DNA of 64,000 nucleotides. Origin: Euleptes europaea. Lineage: Eukaryota; Chordata; Lepidosauria; Squamata; Sphaerodactylidae. Each line of letters starts with the position of its first letter. The first letter of the stretch is position 1. Position numbers and translations under genes: made by a program. The stretch lies in the NCBI RefSeq assembly GCF_029931775.1, contig NC_079323.1:3135001-3199000 (forward strand). Direction: 5' to 3'. The notes below the pieces were generated by a model. The model was not told the origin of the DNA. It worked only from the letters and a program-made list of their open reading frames with translations, and searched no databases. Below are positions 33,401 through 48,400 of this stretch, piece after piece.

Positions 33401-36400
33401 CTGATTTTGCTAGTTGTGGAGAGCAGTGAAGACGGAGGCCACGCTTCCAGCTGCTGAACATTTGATTCAGTCACTTCTCTGCCCTTGGATTCCAGCAGCT
33501 CTTTCCAAACATTCTCTTTTAACCATGAGGACTAGGAACTTGCTTTTCTTAAAAAAGACTGCAAGCAGAGATCGTCAGGAAGCTGAGGTTTGTACCCTGC
33601 TCTCAAATCGCACGGCTTTCTGGACTTCCACACACCCAAGCCTGGCTTCGAGGTGTTCAGTCATTTTGCTTCTTAACCCCACAGTGCTATCAGCAACTAT
33701 GGAGCCTGAAACCCACCACAATAATGCCCATTCTATCAGATCCCTTGGGAAGCAACACAATTTTTCGGCAAACTGTACAGCTTAGAATATTCAAGGGTTA
33801 CCTTGCATCTGGCCGATTGTTAGATCTTTATCCAGCCGGTCAACGCCTACAAAAATAATCAGGTGGGAAAGAGAGAGAGAGGGTAAGGAAGAGTAACTGC
33901 TAGGCCTTCTTCTGAAGAAGTGACCTGTTGCTCACGAAAGCTCAGACCCTGCCAGAAGTTTTGTTAGTCTTTAAGGTGCTATTGGGGCCTTGATCTTTTC
34001 TACTGCTAGTGACAGACTAACACAGCTGCCCATCGTGATCTATCTCCATGTTGTTATTGTTGTTTGTTTGGGCATTGGTTTTCTGTTTGGAAAGTGGTTT
34101 TGTTTGGAAAATTAATTTTAAAAAAGGGAAAAAAACCCACAATTGGACAGACTGTAGATTCAATTTTAAGCGATATTTTTTGTAATATATGGAATCAGAA
34201 TCTGCTTCTGGGCTTTAACAGCTCGATTGGAGTCCAGTAGCACCTTGGAGATCAACAAGATTTTTAGGGGTATAAGAGCCTGCGACAGTCAAAGTTCCCC
34301 ACTTGTATCTGACGACGGGAGCTTTGACTCTCAAAAGCTTACCCCATGAAAATCTTGTTGGTCTCTAAGGTGCTACCGGATTTGAATTCAGCTGTTCTGC
34401 AGCAGACAAACGTGGCTGTCTTCATGGTGGGCTTTAAAAGAATTGTAGCATCCAACAGTGTATTTTAACATTTAAAGATGTCCTTGAAGTGTTAGATCCC
34501 ACCCATCTATCTACGCATTCCAGTCCACCATCAACACCACGGGAGGCCAACTGTGCAAACATCCCTATAAGGGTCAATCTGCACTACCACGTCCACACCA
34601 CGTCCTCCAAGAAGAAGAGTTGGTTTTTTATATGCCGACTTTCTCTCCCGCTTAAGGGAGAATCAAACCAGATTACAATCTCCTTCCCTTCCCCTCCCAA
34701 CAGACACCTTGTGAGATAGGTGGGGCTGAGAAAGCTCTAAGAGAACTGTGACTGGCCCAAGGTCACCCAGCTGGCTTTTATGTGTATGAGTGGAGAAGCC
34801 AGCCTAGTTCACCAGATTAGCCTCCACCGCTCACGTGGAGGAGTGGGAAATCAAATCTGGTTCTCCAGATCAGACTCCACCTCTCCAAACCACCGCTCTT
34901 AACCACTACACCACGCTGGCTCTCAACAGACGATCTCCAGATGATTTCAGGCAGCTGAGGACTCTTCGGCAAGGAACGGGGAGGGGGAAAGAAGGAAAGA
35001 AACGGGCTTACCAGCCAAGAGCAGCAGCTTGGGAACGGGGCAGTTGAGGAAGAGGTTGGAGAGCCCCCGGAACCAGCCATCCCAGTACTTCTCCGTCTGG
35101 GCGAGCTCGATCCGCCACGTGTACATTGGCTCTTTCTTGGTCTGTGAGACATCGGGAGAGGCCCGCTCAAACCCTTGCAGTGCAGGAGGGAAGTGCCATC
35201 TCTTGGTCACGGGGGCAATCACTGTGCGCGGCCTCAGCGCACCCCGAACTCCCCAGGCCAGATTCCCGCCAACAAAAAGAGGCGGGGAACTGAAATCCTA
35301 CAACTGGTGCCTTTTGACCTGGCCTTTTATAGAAGGAGCTGCAGAGGCACACTTGATAGGGCTTTGTCCTCAGAAGGCTCTGAATACCATCTCTGATGGG
35401 ATAAATAAATCAACCCAGTTGTTTCCCCGAGCTCGGGGCACCTTGAAAGCCCCATTTTGTCCTCACAGCAGCCCTGTGAGGTAGGTTAGGCTGACAGAGA
35501 ACAACTGGTCCAATATTACATGCCAAAATGAGAGACCACAATTCAAATCCCAGGTCCTAGGGTGATACAGGCAGGACAATGCTGCTGCAGTCGTCTTGTT
35601 TGGGGGCTTCCTAGAGGCCCCTGGTTGGCCAGTGTGAACAGACTGCTGGACTTGATGGGCCTCGGTCTGATCCAGCAGGGCCTTTCTGTTGTTCTGCCTC
35701 CCCCTTTCTAAAATCACTTGGCAAGTGATGGGAAAAGCGTTGGCGGGAGATGTGGCGTCCACGGACACCACGTTGGGGACCCCTGCTCGACAACATATAC
35801 AAATGTGATAAGAAGTATAGAATCTTCTACGTTCCCGGCAAAGCGTCCTCACCTCTGCGTCATCGTCTTTCTTCCTTTTGTTCACAGACTCTCCATCCTC
35901 GTTTTCGTCCTCTTCCTCCTCCTCTTCGATTATCCCCTCTACTATGGCTTTGGGAACCCCTGGGCTCGTGTCTTCTTCACACCTAATACACATACACTCG
36001 ATTCCTTTTCCATTTCAAACATTTAAAACTAGGCATAATGGCTGCGTTGGACTTAATCGGTAAAAGAAAACCCGCTACTGTGCTCGACAGGAAAACTAGG
36101 CGGTGGTGTTTGGCACAGCTCCCAGAACGCTTTGCTTTTGTCACACAGGGAGGGGCCGTGGCTCAGTGGTAGAGCATATGCTTGGCATGCAGAAGGTCCT
36201 AGGTTCAATCCCCGGCATCTCCAGTTAAAGGGACCAGGCAAGTAGGTGATGCGAAAGACACCCGCCTGAGACCCTGGAGAGCCGCTGCCGGTCTGAATAG
36301 ACAACACTGGCTTTGATGGACCGAGGGTCTGATTCAGTAGAAGGCAGCTTCATGTGATGTGATCACAGGATATAGAATGTGTTTCGTCCGGTTGTGCATT

Positions 36401-39400
36401 TCTTGACTGCTGAGCTCACAGCTTATTTTATTGATGTAAAACATTTGTCAGCTGCCTTTTTTTCCTAACAGAGCTCAAGGCGGCTTACAATATAAATAAA
36501 ATACATAAAACCAAACATTTAAAATCACATTGGTTCTTCTGGGCTGTGTGACCGTGGTCTTGGTATTTTCTTTCCTGACGTTTCGCCAGCAGCTGTGGCA
36601 GGCATCTTCAGAGGAGTAACACTGAAGGACACTGAAGGACACAGCCCGGATAACCTACAAGAACCAATGAACTCTGACCGTGAAAGCCTTCGACAATATT
36701 TAAAATCACAATTTAGGACTGCTTTAATCAAATGCAGTCCTTAATAAAACTGTCTTCAGCTGTCTCCTAAAGATCAAGAGTGAACCTCCCTGGGGAGGCT
36801 GCTCCATAATCGTGGGGCTACCACCAAAAAGGCCTTCTCTTGAGCACTCACCAAACAAGCTTCTTTGGTTGAGGGGACAGCCAGGAGGGCCCCTCTCTGT
36901 GAACTTAATTTCTGGGCAGGAACATATGGGGAGAAGATGGTCCTTCAGATACTGTTGGCCACATTTATTTATTTTTGGATTTATACCCCGCTCTACCCCT
37001 CCCAAAGCCGGGCTCAGAGTGGGTTACATCATTTTAAAAAGTATACATTTATAAATAGATTATAAACAAATTAACACATTAAAATCCCTAATACTAAAAT
37101 CAACTCTAAAATCCGACAACACATGTAACATCTGAAGCTGCCTTCTACTGAATCAGACCCTTGGACCATCCAAGTCAGTATCTATAATCTACTCAGACCA
37201 GCCCCAGCTCTCCTGGGTCTCAGGCAGAGGTCTTTCACATCACCTACCTGCCTGGTCCCTTTAACTGGAGATGCTGGGGATTGAACCTGGGACCTTCTGC
37301 ATGCCAAGCAGATGTTCTACCATTGGCTATGGCCCCTCCCCTACCACTGCAGACTATGGGAGGGGGTGTCATTGGACTGCACCTTCCTCCGTCCAAAAAG
37401 TCTCTCCACACAGAAGAACACAAATCAGGAAGAAAAGAAAAGCTGAAACCCAATTTCTCCCCAATACGCCACGTGAATATGGCCTAAAGAAACAGATGCC
37501 TCCAAGATGCGCAGGCATGAATCGACTCCTTCCTCTCCACCAAAATTAAAGAGCATTTGAGATTTTAAAACTGTTGGGGAGGGGGCACCTCGGGAAGCCA
37601 GGAAGGGCCCCTGCCAAGGAGCATTCCCCCATCCCTCCTACCTGCCGAAACGCTACCCCTTCCTACCCACGTGCAAGGCAACGGCAGAAGGAGGGACCTA
37701 CTCTTTGACTTGGCCAACCATCGAAACTCGGGCGGACTCCAGATTCCGGATCTGTCCGCTTTTCACACTGTGGAGCAGGAAAGCGACCGTTAACAAGGAG
37801 GGCCCCTCACAGCCCGCCTCTTCCCAGTGGCGCTTGGCCGAAGCGGCCTTCGCCTCAGTACACGTCACCTGCACCACACCCGGAGAGAGGGTGTCGGAAG
37901 TTGCTTGCTCACCTCCACTCAATGGCGTTCTCGATGGACTTGAATGTCTTGGGGCGACTCCGAAGGAAATTCTGCATGCTGTTCAAGGCGTCCATGGCCG
38001 TACCTAACCAAGAGCACCGACAAAGGAAAAGGGTGGTGTGGGAGAAGAAACACAGCATGGAGCAAACCTGCAGAGTAACACTGTGTGTGTGCCTGTGTGT
38101 GTGAGGAATAGAAGAAGAAGAGTTGGTTTTTATATGCTGACTTTCTCTACCTTTTGAGAATCAAACCAGCTTACAATCTCCTTCCCTTCCTCTCCCCACA
38201 ACAGACACCTTTGTGAGGTAGGTGGGGCTGAGAGAGCTCTGAGAGAGCTGTGACTGGCCCAAGGTCACCCAGCTGGCTTCATGCGGAGGAGTGGGGAAAC
38301 AAACCCGGTTCACCAGATTAGCATCTGCCGCTCATGTGGAGGAGTGTGGAGGAGTGGGGAATCAAACCTGGTGCCTGTTGTGGGGAAGGGAAGGCGATTG
38401 TAAGTCACTTAAAGACTCCTTAAAGGTAGAGAAAAATGATAGAGAAAACCAACTCTTCTTCTTTGATTGTGAACTTTGAAATTAAATATAGGAAGGTCAC
38501 AAGTACGATGGATTGAATTTAAATTGTGATGAGAATAGGAAGAGTTTTTGTGAACCACAACTCAGATCATCAGGAGCATAAAGTGGTAGTTTCAGTTGAC
38601 AGAGGAAGAGGAAGAAGAGTTGGTTTTTATATGCCGACTTTCTCTACCACTTAAGGAAGAATCAAACTGGCTTACAATTGCCTTCCCTTCCCCACAACAG
38701 ACACCCTGTGAGGTGGGTGGGGCTGAGAAAGCTGGGACTGGCCCAAGGTCACCCAGCTGGCCTCACGTGGAGAAGTGGGGAAACCAAATCCAGTTCACTA
38801 GATTAGCCTCTGCCGCTCATGTGGAGTGGGGAATCAAACTCCCAGATCAGAGTCCACCGCTCCAAGGCACCACTCTTATCCACTACACCTGATGCTACCA
38901 CCAGAGCCGCCTGGCACGCCCATGGCTAATGACGGAGGAAGAGAAAAAAGTCGACTGGCTGGCGCCGCTGAGAGCCTTACCTTCCACTACGTCGATCATG
39001 CACAAGCCTAACAAACTGGGCACTGCGTTGGAGGCTGCCGTGTGCACGGCGATGGCCCCTCCCATGCTGTGGCCTATGAGCATGATGGGAGGAGAGAGGT
39101 CTCCATACATGGCTTCCACCACATTCCCGATATCCCTGCAAATGTGGACACAGGAGCAGGATGACTCTCCCAGGTCTGTAAATGGATCACATCCCTCCCT
39201 CTCGCTATGGAGTTTTCATTTGGCAACTGGGCGTCCTTTGAAGAGTTTAATCCACCACAAGGGCAAGCCACATTACTTCCCACGCCCTCAATCACACACC
39301 CGGCTGCCAGAAATCTTCAGCAGTCCTGCTGACGGTTCCAGGAGCAGGCTTCCAAGAAGCTGGCCCCTCCAACCTTCAAATGAACAGCCCCTGGCTGCAG

Positions 39401-42400
39401 ATCACAGCCGGCGTGCACAAAAGGTGCACTAGAAGACATGCGGCTGCCTGCGGCAAAGTCAGCCCACAGGCCAGTCTCGCCCAGAATTGTCTACTCTGAC
39501 TCACAGCTTTCAGGCTGGGGTCTTCCTAGGCCCCCCTGCCTGAGACCCTTGAATACATGACACTGCCTTCTACTGAATCAGACTACTGATCCATCAAGGT
39601 CGGTATTGTCTACTCTGACTGGCAGTGGCTCTCCAGGGTCTCAGGCTCAAGTCCCTCACATCATCTACTACCAGATTCTTTTAACTAGAAATGCCAGGAA
39701 TTGAACCTGAGACCTTCTGCATGCCAAGCAGAGGCTCTGTCACTGAGCCACGGCCCCTCTCCATGGCTCTCCAGAGTCTCAGGCAGAGATCTTCCACATT
39801 CCTTACTGCTTGTCCCTGTTAACTGGAGGTGCCAGGGATTGAACCGGGGACCTTTGACATGCCAAGCAGAGGCTCTACCACGGAGGCACGGCCTCTCTCC
39901 ATGGCTCTCCAGGGTCTTAGGCAGAGGTCTTTCACATCACCTTCTGCCTTTTCTTTTAACCCAAGTTGCTGGACCTTGAACCTGGAACCATCTGCATGCC
40001 AAGCAGGTGTTCTACCACTGAGCCACTAAGGTCTTTCCCATCACCTACTGCTTGTTCCTTTTAACTGGAGATGCCGGGGATTGAACCTGGGACCTTCCGC
40101 GTGCCAAGCAGATGCTCTACCACTGAGCCACAGCCCTTCACCTTCAACAGAAAGTGAACCTGGGATCCTGCACATGGAACGCAGGCTTTGAGAGAAAGAG
40201 ACTCCTCTAGCTTTGCTGAAAGGCAGACGAGACATTTTAAAAAAACAAGCCAAAGAAAATCAGCAAGAGCCATTTCAGCCGATCTGTAGCTCTTGCCCAC
40301 GCTGGGAAAGCCAGCTTTGAGTGGGGCACCTCCGCAAGGTGTGCGCGTGGGAGTTGCTGCCGCACAATGAGCAGATGGGCTCTTTCCAGGGAGGCTCACG
40401 CCTCCGTCCGTGCAAAGGACTCTTTCACCTTCACGACTTGATGGCACCACACTCGGAGGCCGCAAGTCAAACGAGGATAGGAGAAGTACTTTTAGGGGGC
40501 GATAATTGCTTTCCTAACAGCCTGCCGCAAGAATGGCCAGGGCGCTCTTTGAGTGAGCCATGGTGGAGGCAGCAGCTCCGCCTCTGCTTTTGAGTTGCGT
40601 GCCGGAAAAAAGGCAGTAACCCCATAAAAAAGAGGGAAAAGTCGTAAGTGCTCGCAGCCTTGGTTCCAGGCAGTCCGGCAGGCGGAAAGCAGAGGCATTG
40701 TAGCAAATTGCGCTATGGGCCATGGCCAGGCACATTGAGGCATGCTGTGACCCTGCTTGAACGCAAGCATGGTTGAGGATGCCGCTTCGTCAGGAGCTGA
40801 ATGGCACAACCCAGAAGCAACCTCCCCTGGCCCCGGCCTTTACAGCTGCCCAAAAACTGGTCATAAGAACATAAGAAAGGCCCTGCCGGATCAGACCCAG
40901 GCCCATCAAGTCCAGCAGTCTGTTCACACAGTGGCCAACCGGGTGCCTCCAGGAAGCCCACAAGCAAGACGACTGCAGCAGCATTATCCTGCCTGTGTTC
41001 CGCAGCACCTAAGATAACAGGCCTGCTCCTCTGATCCTGGAGAGAATAGCTATGCATCATGACTAGTATCCATTTTTACTAATAGCCATGTTAGTATTGT
41101 TATTGCTACCTGCCTTCAGCCCAGCCTCGGCTGGGAGAGAAGGCAGGATATAAATAAAAAAAGAAAAAGAAAAAGAAAAGTGACGTACTTGGACATGGTT
41201 TCCGCAGACAGGTCTTCTGGATTCCTAACTTTCGTCTGACCTGCAAAAGGAAAACAATGTCAAGAAATCAAAAATTTCGGGCAGGGTGGGGTGGGAACCT
41301 TTTGCCATAGGAAAGTTTGGGAGCCCCCACCCCCAAACGCATGACTTACCATGGCCCCTGAGATCCAGAGCCACGATCCTGCACTGAATCCGGTTAATGA
41401 TGGCAGCCTGCAAGAAGGGACAGAACACAGAGTTGGTGAGAGCCAGTGTAGTGCAGCAGTTGAGAGTGCCGGACTAGTAACTGGAAGACCCGGGTTCAAA
41501 TCCCCACTTGTGCCATGGAAGCTCGCTGGGTGACCTTGGGCCAGTCACACTCTCTCAGCCTAACCTAGAACATAAGAAAAGCCCTGCTAGATCAGGCCAA
41601 GGCCCATCAAGACCAGCAGTCTGTTCACACAGTGCCTATCCAGGTGCCTCTAGGAAGCCCACAAACAAGACGACTGCAGCAGCAGCATCCTGCCTGCGTT
41701 CCACAGTACCAATATGACAGGCACGCTCCTCTGATCCTGGAGAGAAGAGGGATGCATCCTGACTAGTATCCATTTTGACTAGCAGCCCCGGATAGCCCTC
41801 TCCTCCATGAACATGTCCACTCCCCTCTGAAAGCCTTCCAAGTTGGCAGCCATCCCCACATCCTGGGGCAGGGAGTTCCACGAGTTAACTATGTGTTGTG
41901 TGAAGAAATACTTCCTTTTATCTGTTTTGAATATCTCTCTCTCCAGCTTCAGCAGATGACCCCACGTTCTAGTATTATGAGAGAGGAAGAAAAGCTTCTC
42001 CCTGTCCACTCTCTCCACACCATGCTTAATTTTATAGACCTCTATGTCTCCCCTTAATGGCCTTCTTTGCAGCTAAACAACCCTGAGTGTTTTAACCTCT
42101 CCTCGCAGGGTCACTGTGAGACTACAATGGAGAAAAGGAGAAGGACGTAAGCCTCTTTGGGTTCCCATTGGGGAGAAAGGTGGCATATAAATGAATTAAA
42201 TCTAACACTCTTGCAGGACTGTTGGGCTCCTTCCAACGCTCTCATCTGGCACAAGGAGTCTTATACGGAGGCAGGGGGAAGAAAGAGCCTCGTGTTAGCT
42301 TTGGAGGAAAGCTCTTTGCACCAGAAGAGGGGAAGGGAAGAGTCAACCGGCTGGGGGAGGGGTACCTTTCGGCCCACATTAGCAGCTTAAAACAAAAGGG

Positions 42401-45400
42401 GGGCAGGTTGGCACGGAGGCCAGGAATGGCTCGGAGGTGGCCATGAGGAATACCAATGCAGCAGCAGGAGAGCAAAGGAACGCCGGCTCTGGGAACAGGC
42501 CGTGCTCCTCTTAGGCCTCAAGTCTGGAAGCGCAGCAGGGCTTCTCCAAAGGGCAGGGCGCTCGATTCTTAAAGGGAAAGAAACCCCTGGCCAGCTTCCA
42601 AGACGAGATGATGCAAAAATACTTCACACTTTTGCAGAATGGATTCTGCAATTTTTTTGTTGCCGTTTCGCTAAATGTTCCTGCTCTCTCCACATCCATG
42701 TCTTACGGGAGCTCTGTCTTCTTGGCAGTCCCTCCAGTTTCTGGGATTTCCTCCTGGATTGCGCACACGCTTGCAAGAGTACCCTCCCAGCCATATGGAC
42801 TCGAAGCCTGCTTTTTAAAAAATGTGTTAGGAAGCTGAATTCTGCAACTGATGGATATCAGACTCCGAAGGACCCTGGAGAGAAGCGGTCAGCACACAGC
42901 AGTTAGGGGGAACATGAGGATGGGGAGAGGGCACACTTCATGTTAATGTGCACTGAGGTGCGCAGGTGAGAATGAAGTTCTAGTGGCCACCCCATACTAT
43001 CATTTACATCGAGGCCGTGTTGGCAATCTATAAAACATGGACTGGAGGATCAATCACCAAACCCTATTAAAATGTCCCTTACAAATACACAAGTCTGAGC
43101 AGAGCTTGTTTCACAGGGTAGCCATGTTGGCCTGCAATAGAAGAGCTAGATTTGAGTCCAGGAGCACCTTAGAGACTAACAAGATTTTTGGGGTATCGCT
43201 TAAGGGGAGACATGATAGAGGTCTATAAAATTACGCATGGTCTGGAGAGAGTGGACAGGGAGAAGCTTTTCTCCTTCTCTCATAAGACTAGAACGCGGGG
43301 TCATCTGCTGAAGCTGGAGGGTGAGAGATTCAAAACTGATAAAAGGATGTATTTCTTTACACAACACATAGTTAAATTGTGGAACTCCCTGCCCCAGGAT
43401 GTGGTGATGGCTGCCAGCTTGGGAGGCTTTAAGAGGGGAGTGGACATGTTCATGGAAGAGAGGAGTATTCATGGCTACTAGTAAAAATGGATGCTAGTCA
43501 TGATGAATACCTATTCTCTCTGGTATCAGAGGAGCATGCCAAATATATTAGGTGTTGTGAAACGCAGGCAGGATGCTGCTGCTGCAGTCGTCTTGTTTGT
43601 GGGCTTCTTAGAGGCACCTGGTTGGCCACTGTGGGAACAGACTGCTGGACGTGATGGGCCTTGGTCTGATCCAGCAGGGCTTTTCTTATGTTCTTATGAC
43701 AAAGGGAGCTTTGACTCTTGGAAGCTTATCCCCTGAAAAACTTGTTGGGTCTCCAAAGTGCTACTGGACTCGAATCAAGCAAGTGTACTGAATCAGCGTG
43801 GTGTAGTGGTTAAGAGCAGTGGTTTGGAGTGGTGGACTCCCAGCTCCTCCACATGGTTTGATTCCCAGCTCCTCCACATGAGCGGTGGATGCTAATCTGG
43901 TGAACTGGATTTGTTTTCCCACTCCTACACACGAAGCCAGCTGGATGACCTTGGGTCAGTCACAGCTCTCTCGGCCCCACCTACCTCACAGGGTGTCTGT
44001 TGTGGGGAGGGGAAGGGAAGGCAATTGTAAGCCGGTTTTATTCTGCCTTAAGTGGTAGAGAAAGTCGGCATATAAAAACCAACTCTTCTTCTTTTTCAAA
44101 AATCACACATCCCTAAATTCCTATCTTATTCTCAGAAGACAGAAAGATGCAGCAACCGTTTACTAGCTGCTCTGGAGCAGTTCTTTCTGAAGAGTGGCGT
44201 TTTATAACCCCAAGATGCTTTCACAACACACACCCCCAACACACACTCACCTCCAAAGAGCTGCTGAATGAGGCCGCTTTTGAAAAGAAGACACCCAGTC
44301 GAAAATAAGTTTGGGCTTGGGTGTCTGCTCCCGCCATCTAACGCTTCTATGCAAATGGGTTTATTTTTGGCACTCGGGTGATTAAGTGGCATTCTGCGCT
44401 GAAAGGCATTTTCTAAAAAAAAGTAGGCCTTTTGTTCCAGAAAATCGGGTAGCAAAAACACATACACACACAAACCCCTGCAGAGCTGCAAAAAGAATAC
44501 CTATGGTGGGGTTCTTAACTAATGAGCGGGGGGAGGGGGAATCTATCTACTGAGAACAGCCTTTCTGACAGCCCAAATGATGCCATGGAAGCAATTATGG
44601 GTTTGGGTTTTTTTTGGGAATCTTAGAACGGCTCAGGCATAAAGCAGCGTTAATGGGGAGGATATTCCTTTGGACAGAGTGGACAGGGAGAAGCTTTTCT
44701 ACCTCTCGCATGACACCAGGATGCAGGGTCATCTGCTGAAGCTGGAGGGTGAGAGATTCAAAACAGCCAAAAGGAAGTATTTCTTCACACAACACAAATT
44801 TAGACTGTGGAACTCCCTGCCCCAGGGTGTGGTGATGGCTGTCAACTTGGAAGGCTTGAAGAGGGGAGTGGACATGTTCATGGAGGAGAGATCTCCAGAC
44901 ATAGGGTTGCCAGGTCCCTTTTCGCCACGGCAGGAAGTTTTAGGGGCGGAGCCTGAGGAGGGCAGGGTTTGAGGAGGGACTTCAATGCCACAGAGTCCAA
45001 TGCCACAGCGGCCGTTTTCTCCAGGTGAACTGATCTCTATCGGCTGGAGAACAGTTGTAATAGCAGGAGATCTCCAGCTACTACCTGGAGGTTGGAAACC
45101 CTACCGAGAGGTCAGGAAGACTTTTCCCCAGGGCCTGCAATCACTTGAGTGGAAATACCAGGGACCAAACTGGGGGCTTTCTCCATGCCAGACGGGTGCG
45201 CGTCAATACACGTTCACGTAATAATGAAGTGGTTGGTGGCCGCTGTGATTATTTTGCCATGGAGAACTCAACAAGAATGTATTCCTCAGGATTTACTCAC
45301 GGTAAACACAGCCCAGGAAAGAGCGGAATGGCCTCCGCCGTGTAGTAGGAGCAGGACGGGCCCTTCGGTTCCACTCTTGTAAATTCGAAAAGTGTATGAA

Positions 45401-48400
45401 CAGTTAAAGACATCGTAACACCAACAGGAGAAAGAAACAAAAACCCAAACCCAAGATGTTAGGAGTCTCAAGATGCCAACTGCACCCTTTTCGTTCGTAA
45501 ATAAACGGGGGTGGGAGGAAGAGAGAGAGAGATAGTAAAAGGATATATCTTTGCCAGAGTCACTTTCCACTACCACATCTTCCATTGACTCGAAATACTG
45601 GCTCCAAGGGACAGGAGAATAGTCACGCTTCCGCCCGGGCCTGCAAAACAAGATTTGATGCTTTAACTCAAAACATTTCGTTTTATTGATTTACACCCCA
45701 CCTTTTACCCCAATGGGGGCCTAAAGCAGCTTGCATCATTCTCCTCTCCTCCGTTTTATCCTCACAACGACCCTGTGAGGTAGGTTAGGCTGAGAACGTG
45801 TGACTTGGCCCGAGGTCACCCAGTGAGCTTCCATGGCATGAGTGGAGATTTGAACTTTGGTCTCCGCGATACTAGATCCAACACTCTAACCACCATGTCA
45901 CACTGGCTGTCTTGATGGGAGGGGATCTCAACAAGGACAGCTACACCAGCTTGTGCTTGCCCATAAATACTAGTAAATTAGTAAATATTAGTAACATTAA
46001 TGAGCTACCCTAACCACCCACAGACAGGTTTAACACACTATGATTATATTCCCATGAATTACATCCCTGGAAACTTTCTGCCGCCTACATTTATTCAGGA
46101 CATGCTGTTAAAAATTATTCACTATAGTCAGGACAAGCTTGACTTTCAGTGGGAACTTGTATTTCACCATGTTAGATCACAGAGCCTGAGAATTGGCAAG
46201 ATCCTTAGAGGTCATCTAGTTCAACCACCCATGTTCATAAGAACATAAGAAAAGCCCTGCTGGATCAGACCAAGGTCCATCAAGTCCAGCAGGCTGTTCA
46301 CACAGTGGCCAACCAGGTGGCTCTAGGAAGCCCACAAACAAGATAGCCATAGCAGCATTATCCCGCCTGTGTTCCACAGCACCTTATATATTTGGCCTGC
46401 TCCTCTGATCCTGGAGAGAATAGGTCTGCATCATGACTAGTATCCATTTTGACTAGTAGCCATGAATAGCCCTCTCCTCCATGAACATGTCCACTTTCCT
46501 CTTGAAGCCTTCCAAGTTGACAGCCATCACCACATCCTGGAGCAGGGAGTTCCACAATTTAAAGCAGTAATTGTAAGGCAAGACGATCCATGATAGATAA
46601 TTGGTCAGCCTCTGCTTGAAGTTCTCCAGAAAGGGAAAATCTGACCCCAGGTAGTCAGTTTCACTGTCAAACCACACTCACTGTTAGGAGGTTTATCCTA
46701 ATGTTCAAGAGAAATCTTCTCTCCTGGAGCCTCAGCTCATTAGGAGAAGAAGAGTTGGTTTTTATATGCCGTCTTTCTCTACTTAAGGAAGAATCAAACC
46801 GGCTTACAATCACCTTCCCCTCCCCACAACACGCTGTGAGGTTGGTGGGGCTGAGAGAGTTCGGAGAAAGCTGTGACTAGCCCAAGGTCACCCAGCTGGC
46901 TTCATGAGGACGAGTGGAGAAACCAACCCGGTTCACCAGATTAGAGTCCGCCGGTCATGTGGAGTGGGGAATCAAACCCAGTTCTCCAGATTAGTGTCCA
47001 CCGCTCCAAACTACCGCTCTTAACCACTACACCACGCTGGAAGGAAGGTGGAAAATAAATGTTTTAAATAAAATTTTAAGAAACCTCTCTTCTACCGAAC
47101 ACACCCAGTTAGGTTATTGTTTTCTTTTCTAGACCTCCAGCCATCCATACTGCCCTCCTCTAGACCTGGTCCTGTTAGCCTACACCTCTCTATCTCCTGA
47201 GGAGGCCAGACTAACAAAGACTCCAGTGGAGCTATGGGATTACCTCTCCTGACTTTGTTTCTGTTTCTACGAAGGCAGCCAAATATTGCATTCACCTTTT
47301 TTTCCAGCCTCGGTGTACCATTTTTGAAGAGATGCACTTCCATTCTTACATTCATGGCCCAGTGGGGATTTGAACCCGGGTTCTCCTTGGCCCTTGTCCA
47401 GCTCTCTAACTGGCTCTCGCCACACCTGCATCAGGGAATCCACCTTTCCACAAGCACAATTGTTTTTAACTGCACCCCAGAAATATAAATAATTTATCTT
47501 TTAATGTACGTGTCAAATTTATTATACGGCCTCTCCAGAGACTCCGGACGGTTAACTGGATTGCAAACAACGGCAGCCAAGCTTCGGAAAATGAAGAGCG
47601 TCACAGATCGAATGCTGTTTATATGCTTGCCCACTTCTCTGGAAGAATCTCAGGCTCAAGCAAAGCCCAGGTATAAGAATCCAGATATGTTTGCCAAGTC
47701 CAGGATGAGAAATTCCTGGAGATTTGGGGGTGGAGCCTGGGGAGGGCTGGATTTGGGGAGGGCAGAGACTTCAGTAGGGTATAATGGCACCCACCCATCC
47801 CAGCCATTTTCTCCAGGGAAACTGATCTCTCTCGTCTGGCTATCAATTGTCATTCTGAGACATATTCAGGCCACACCTGGAGTTGAACACATAAAGCTGC
47901 CTTCTACTGAATCAGTCCATCAAAGTCAGTAATGTCCACTCAGTCCGGTAGCGACTCTCCAGGGTCTCAGGCTGGGGTCTTTCACATCACCTACTTGCCT
48001 TGTCCCTTTAACTGGAGATGCCGGGGATTGAACCTGGGACCTTCTGTATTACCAAGCAGAGGCTCTACCACAGAGCCATGGCCCCTTCCCTTCGATTCAG
48101 AGCTGTGAAGCTACCAGCAAGAAAGCCTCTTTGAGGCCCTTATTCTTCTACCTTTCCACCAGCTATGTATTTAAGAGCTGACCTGAGAAGCCCTACCACA
48201 TTGCAAGAGAAGCAGTGCTCTCTTTCCCTGTGATCTAGAAGCACTTTGTCCCAAAAACACTGACCTCCACCTGCAAGAGTTCAAGGAAAGTGAGAATTTA
48301 TTTCAGTCAAGTGAGTTTTCTTTTTTTACCCAAAGTCTTTCACCACTGTTTCCAGCAAACATCTTGTGGGATATTCAGAAGGCTGCACCAAGAGGGATCA

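Noticed and set aside
35733-35790. Complete hAT element
   Set aside because: Only a right-end remnant (gttggggacccctg) is present, without a partner end or target duplication.
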